From positions 9,847,501 to 9,911,500 of the forward strand of contig JAXRKN010000045.1 in the NCBI GenBank assembly GCA_038502055.1: a stretch of 64,000 nt of DNA. Reading direction: 5' to 3'. Position numbers and translations under genes: made by a program. The notes beneath the pieces are model-generated. The model saw only the letters and a program-made list of their open reading frames with translations. It made no database searches and was not told the DNA's origin. Positions 60,542 through 64,000 of the stretch are shown piece after piece. Each line of letters opens with the position of its first letter. Positions within the stretch are counted from its first letter, which is position 1. The DNA comes from Tanytarsus gracilentus (lineage: Eukaryota; Arthropoda; Insecta; Diptera; Chironomidae).

Positions 60542-60685
60542 ATGTCCGCTCTACTGCTCGTCTGGCACATCCAGTTAGCGAGTCCTGAAAGATTCGGACG
60601 GAAACGTTTGCAGTTGACAAAGATAATAGAAAAAGTTTGCCTTAGGACAAGAAATCGCTACTGTTCCACTTCCTTTATTCCATGA
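60542..60685 (+). CDS. Candidate small secreted peptide ORF, 47 codons (very tentative)
   Basis: The frame starts MSALLLVWHIQLASPERF, which could be a minimal signal peptide, and continues at once into GRKR (residues 19-22), a classic amidation plus tribasic cleavage site. That would give an RF-amide end. The rest contains two cysteines seven residues apart (CLRTRNRYC) before the stop. A pyrimidine-rich 3' splice site (TTTTCCATTCTTCAG) ends at 60531, so this could be a terminal exon; the same frame also opens at an ATG at 60494. There is no known precursor family that I recognise, and chance is a real possibility. Confidence 0.15.
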   Translation: MSALLLVWHIQLASPERFGRKRLQLTKIIEKVCLRTRNRYCSTSFIP

Positions 60686-61043
60686 TCCCATCCAGCGCAT
60701 GACGCTCACAAACCCTGGAAGTCACTGTTGCACTTTCCATTATTGAGGGGAAATTCCTTCCATCGGGAAAAAAGAGCTGACAATTAAAGTGAGTCACACA
60801 GCGAGAGTTCGCATAACAACTTCTTGTTGCATTTTAATTTTCAATTTCCCAGCATATTCCGCTCGACGATAAGCTGAAAATGCATTAACATTCGCACGAG
60901 CAACGATGCACGGATAAAGTTTCATTGCTAAACAAAAATTATTATCTGTGATTTAAAAAATTCTGGAAATTTTATTCTGCATTTATTCGCTGATGAAACT
61001 TTTGCAGCATCATATCAAGGAAAAGTTTTTTTCGTCATGTTTT

Positions 61044-61149
61044 CAAGGGGTGGAAACTAGAATTTTATAAAAATAAATAAATTTAATTTAAAGATTTTTT
61101 AAATCTAATTAATTTTTTAAAATTAAATTACCCAAGTTACAACCCCTTG
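61044..61149. repeat. Mini-palindrome, AGGGATGGAAA family
   Basis: CAAGGGGTGGAAACT at the left and GTTACAACCCCTTG at the right are inverted ends around an AT-rich interior of about 80 bp. Confidence 0.65.
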
Positions 61150-62170
61150 CACTTCCTCATTTTTTGTTCGGCATACGACTATAATTAAGTATGTTCCCTG
61201 CTTTTTAATTCGAACGCATAAATATTTATGACTTTGTCTGGCATTTCATGCAGCTCGCTCCAGCTTGAAACTATTATGCAACATTTTTTTTATTATCGTA
61301 TCGCAAAAATTTTCGCTGGCATGAGGGATTGAAATGTAGAATTGAATCAACATTGCAAAAATGAGAATTAATTTTTGTCACACATTTGGCTGGGAGGCAT
61401 CGTGAGGAGGAGTTTGCAAAAATTGAAATTGTTGCGTATGCGGCGAGTGATTATTAAAATTAATTCAATGTCAACCAATTTTTGAGGCCCGCATCCCTCG
61501 AAAATTAAAATAATTGAGATGCAATTTATTTCCGAAAATTAAGTTTGCATAAATATTTGCTCAAAAACTATCGATATTGAACTTTTGCATTTGAAAAATC
61601 TCAATCAGCAAAATTGAGCTGAAAAAAAACTTCTCGATCCGCAAAAGTCCCTCTGACAATTTTCTATATTCATGTCAAGTGATGAATAAATTTTCAATTC
61701 CTATGAAGAAAGAAATTTATCAGATAGACTTTCAATATCGGTTGGGTAAATATTTCTACAAGCAAAAAGTTTTTCTATGCAAAGGCAAATTAGTCGAGAA
61801 CTAAATTGTCATTGAAAGTCCGTTGGGCGTTTTTGCAAATTCCGAAAAATTTTCATTTTCTAGTTAAAGTTTCATTGCATGAAAATATTTTTTAATTAAA
61901 TTAAAGCGATCCAATTTCAATTTTAGATTTCCGCAATTTTTCAAAAAGAGAGACTCGATGAATAAAATTATTTAAGATGCAAATTTTCCACTTTCTTTTG
62001 CTCCTTTTCATTGCTTTTCACTCGTAAGATGAGAGAGGAGATCGAGGGCTTTGCTCATGGCGTGAGATAATATAAGAACGAATTGAATTATGCTAAGAAA
62101 ATTATGTCGAGACTTTAATTTCATTGACACTTTTATCGATAGAACTCAATTATTGTCATTGTCTTATGGT

Positions 62171-62292
62171 CGAGGGGTGGAAACTTTTTTAAATTTTATG
62201 ACAAAAATAATTAAAATAATTTTAAAAAATACTTAAAATAATTATTGATAAAAATAAAATTAAAAAAATCGCCATCAAGTTCTCATCCCTCG
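62171..62292. repeat. Mini-palindrome, AGGGATGGAAA family
   Basis: CGAGGGGTGGAAACT and AGTTCTCATCCCTCG are inverted ends over 122 bp. The outer CG replaces the CA seen in other copies and is mirrored on both sides, which shows that the two ends match each other better than the family consensus. Confidence 0.65.
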
Positions 62293-63006
62293 GCTATCAT
62301 CCATTTCACACGCTCTCACCATCGTTCATTTTTCTTCATCTCACTCCAACACATCAGATGAAGGATTTTTCTTATTATTCTGAAAGAAGATGATTGCAAC
62401 CAACATTGCATGACTTTAGTCTTTTATACTTTAGCTTCTATTCGAAAGGAAAGTCATTCTCTTTAAAAAGTAAAAATTTTTTCACCCTCATGAAAATTAT
62501 TCCACACAATATTTTTCCATTAAGCGCCATTCACTTTATTGCATTACATAACTTCTTCGTGTTGATGCTGATTTTTTTTCATCTCATCCATGAGATTGAA
62601 AATTATTATTCAACGATAAATTTCTCAATAGTTGGAGTGAGTTGGGCGTCTGTCGATTGCGATAAAGTTAAATGATACAAATTTTGGTCTCTAATCTAAA
62701 TTGCACTAAAGTCATTCATCGATTGACTGTACACACGCATACATGAAGTATGACATAATCAATGGTTATTATACACTGAGGGGTGATGACGTGAATATTT
62801 TTAAGGGTGAGTAGCACACATGCTTGAACATCGTCGCAACCCCTCGAATTTATCAATCGTTATTGTCTATCTGCAGCGAGAGTAAATCTTTTCCAATTAT
62901 AAAAATTGATTTTGCCTAGATTGAAAATCGCATGAAGTAATCCGCTTCTAATTGATTTCAATCCCTGCAAATTTTCATTGATAAATTGTGTGGCCATGAA
63001 ATTTAT

Positions 63007-63105
63007 CAAGGGGTGGAGGCTTGAAATTTTACAATAATTAAAATTATTTAATTGATTTTGAATTAATTTTTTAAATAAATTTTTATAAAAAGTTTTCTTC
63101 CCTTG
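63007..63105. repeat. Mini-palindrome, AGGGATGGAAA family
   Basis: CAAGGGGTGGAGGCTT and AGTTTTCTTCCCTTG are imperfect inverted ends over 99 bp, with an AATTATTTAATTG-rich centre. Confidence 0.55.
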
Positions 63106-64000
63106 CAAATTTTCCACACATGACAAAAATTTCATTCCTAAAATTTGCTACGCACTGCATGGATTTAATTAAGTGGCAAATTATCTCCCAAGAGAATCTC
63201 TTTCAAGGGTAGAAAAAAAATACGCAAAAACCTCCTCATAAATAAATGCGATTTAAATCATAAACAACTTGGCATAAATTCGTTTTCACAACGAAAAAAA
63301 TATTTCATTCAATTTTCATCTCTTTCAACGTCAACAAGGCTCGAGAGAGCGAGGATAATAAAAATTTCAAAATGCATTTGCGAATTTCATGAACACCGCA
63401 ATCCATTTCCTCTCATGTCCTCATCACTTTCAACGAATGGAAGCAACATTCATCACTAAATGATTTATCGCAAGCCTCCCTCGTGCAATTTTTATTTTTC
63501 TTTGCTCTCTTCATCTTCAGCCACATCATACAGTGGAAGCTGTGATGAATTGATACTCATGTTGAGGCGGTTTTTATTGGGTGTATGTCTCAAAGACATG
63601 ATGTAGCGAACATATGAGGATTTATCGCGTTTGTGGTGATGAATTTGACGCGAAAAGCAATTTTTTTGAGAAAAGGGGTTTATTTTTACACAACTTGAAA
63701 TATTTTATTTAGAAAACACAAATTTATATTTTTAGTTAATCTTAATTATCTTTCGAGCATCTCATTTATGAATAAGAGTGAAAGGAAGTCAAAAGGAAAG
63801 AATGAAGTGACATAGGAAGGGAAAGAGAGTTGATATCATACGGAATGGAGTGTCGCTCAGTAAACAACTCTCGGTTTCATCATGGGATGATGACAAAGTA
63901 TTTAAATTATGGAAGAATGGCATTTCTATTTTGTCATTTCACTCTTTCATCATCATCGTGTCATACTTTCTACTTCCTCTCTCGCATGTGCCACGAAAAA

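Larger units (their letters stand above)
57903..64000. other. Gene-poor region at the right end (6.1 kb)
   Basis: I see no firmly supported gene. There are three mini-palindromes of the AGGGATGGAAA family (61044, 62171, 63007), short CA/GT runs (for example about 59727-59739 and 59820-59829), and one speculative secreted-peptide frame at 60542-60685. The region may be intergenic or intronic. Confidence 0.45.

Noticed and set aside
1..64000. CRISPR arrays, tRNA genes, rRNA genes
   Set aside because: No regularly spaced repeats of CRISPR type were seen, no full tRNA cloverleaf was found by eye, and the only rRNA-like piece is the 5S-like head of the insertion at 10893-11507.

Overview
The window reads as AT-rich insect nuclear DNA. 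Evidence: short GT-AG introns, AATAAA poly(A) signals, a TATA plus arthropod TCAGTT initiator, a CBM14 peritrophin, a secreted pancreatic-lipase-family enzyme and mitochondrial methylmalonate-semialdehyde dehydrogenase (MMSDH). A dipteran, perhaps a nematoceran midge, is my best guess. That is inference, because nothing in the sequence names the species.

Layout. (1) 131-2492 (+): MMSDH, six exons, missing only its N-terminal exon. (2) 3184-22525: a direct tandem duplication of two units (about 9.2 and 10.1 kb). Each carries one giant uninterrupted minus-strand gene of 2130 or 2125 residues. I read the order of parts as: helical N-terminus, zincin-like HEMTH segment, acidic Ser-rich linker, NACHT-type P-loop NTPase, long ankyrin-like C-terminus. 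The spacers between the genes have collected unit-specific insertions: an 8-bp-TSD MITE and a 5S-like retroposon in unit 1; a TTCTATAGAA foldback element and a 1-kb hAT-like foldback in unit 2. (3) 22526-35988: about 13.5 kb without a recognisable gene, with small MITE-like palindromes. (4) 35989-37143 (-): five-exon secreted lipase with an intact Ser-Asp-His triad. (5) 41398-46161 (+): seven-exon coiled-coil protein resembling the centriolar transition-fibre protein FBF1. (6) 57120-57837 (+): two-exon secreted acidic protein with one chitin-binding CBM14 domain and a clear core promoter. The remaining intergenic DNA (46.2-57.0 kb and 57.9-64 kb) shows mainly dispersed short AT-rich palindromes and two very tentative small ORFs.

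The genes do not form a pathway. MMSDH is housekeeping valine/thymine catabolism, the lipase and peritrophin are secreted proteins of the gut or cuticle type, and FBF1 is ciliary. The most unusual item is the tandem pair of NACHT-ankyrin genes with an embedded HEXXH domain. The architecture resembles intracellular sensor/effector (STAND, NLR-like) proteins. Any immune role is inference from architecture only.
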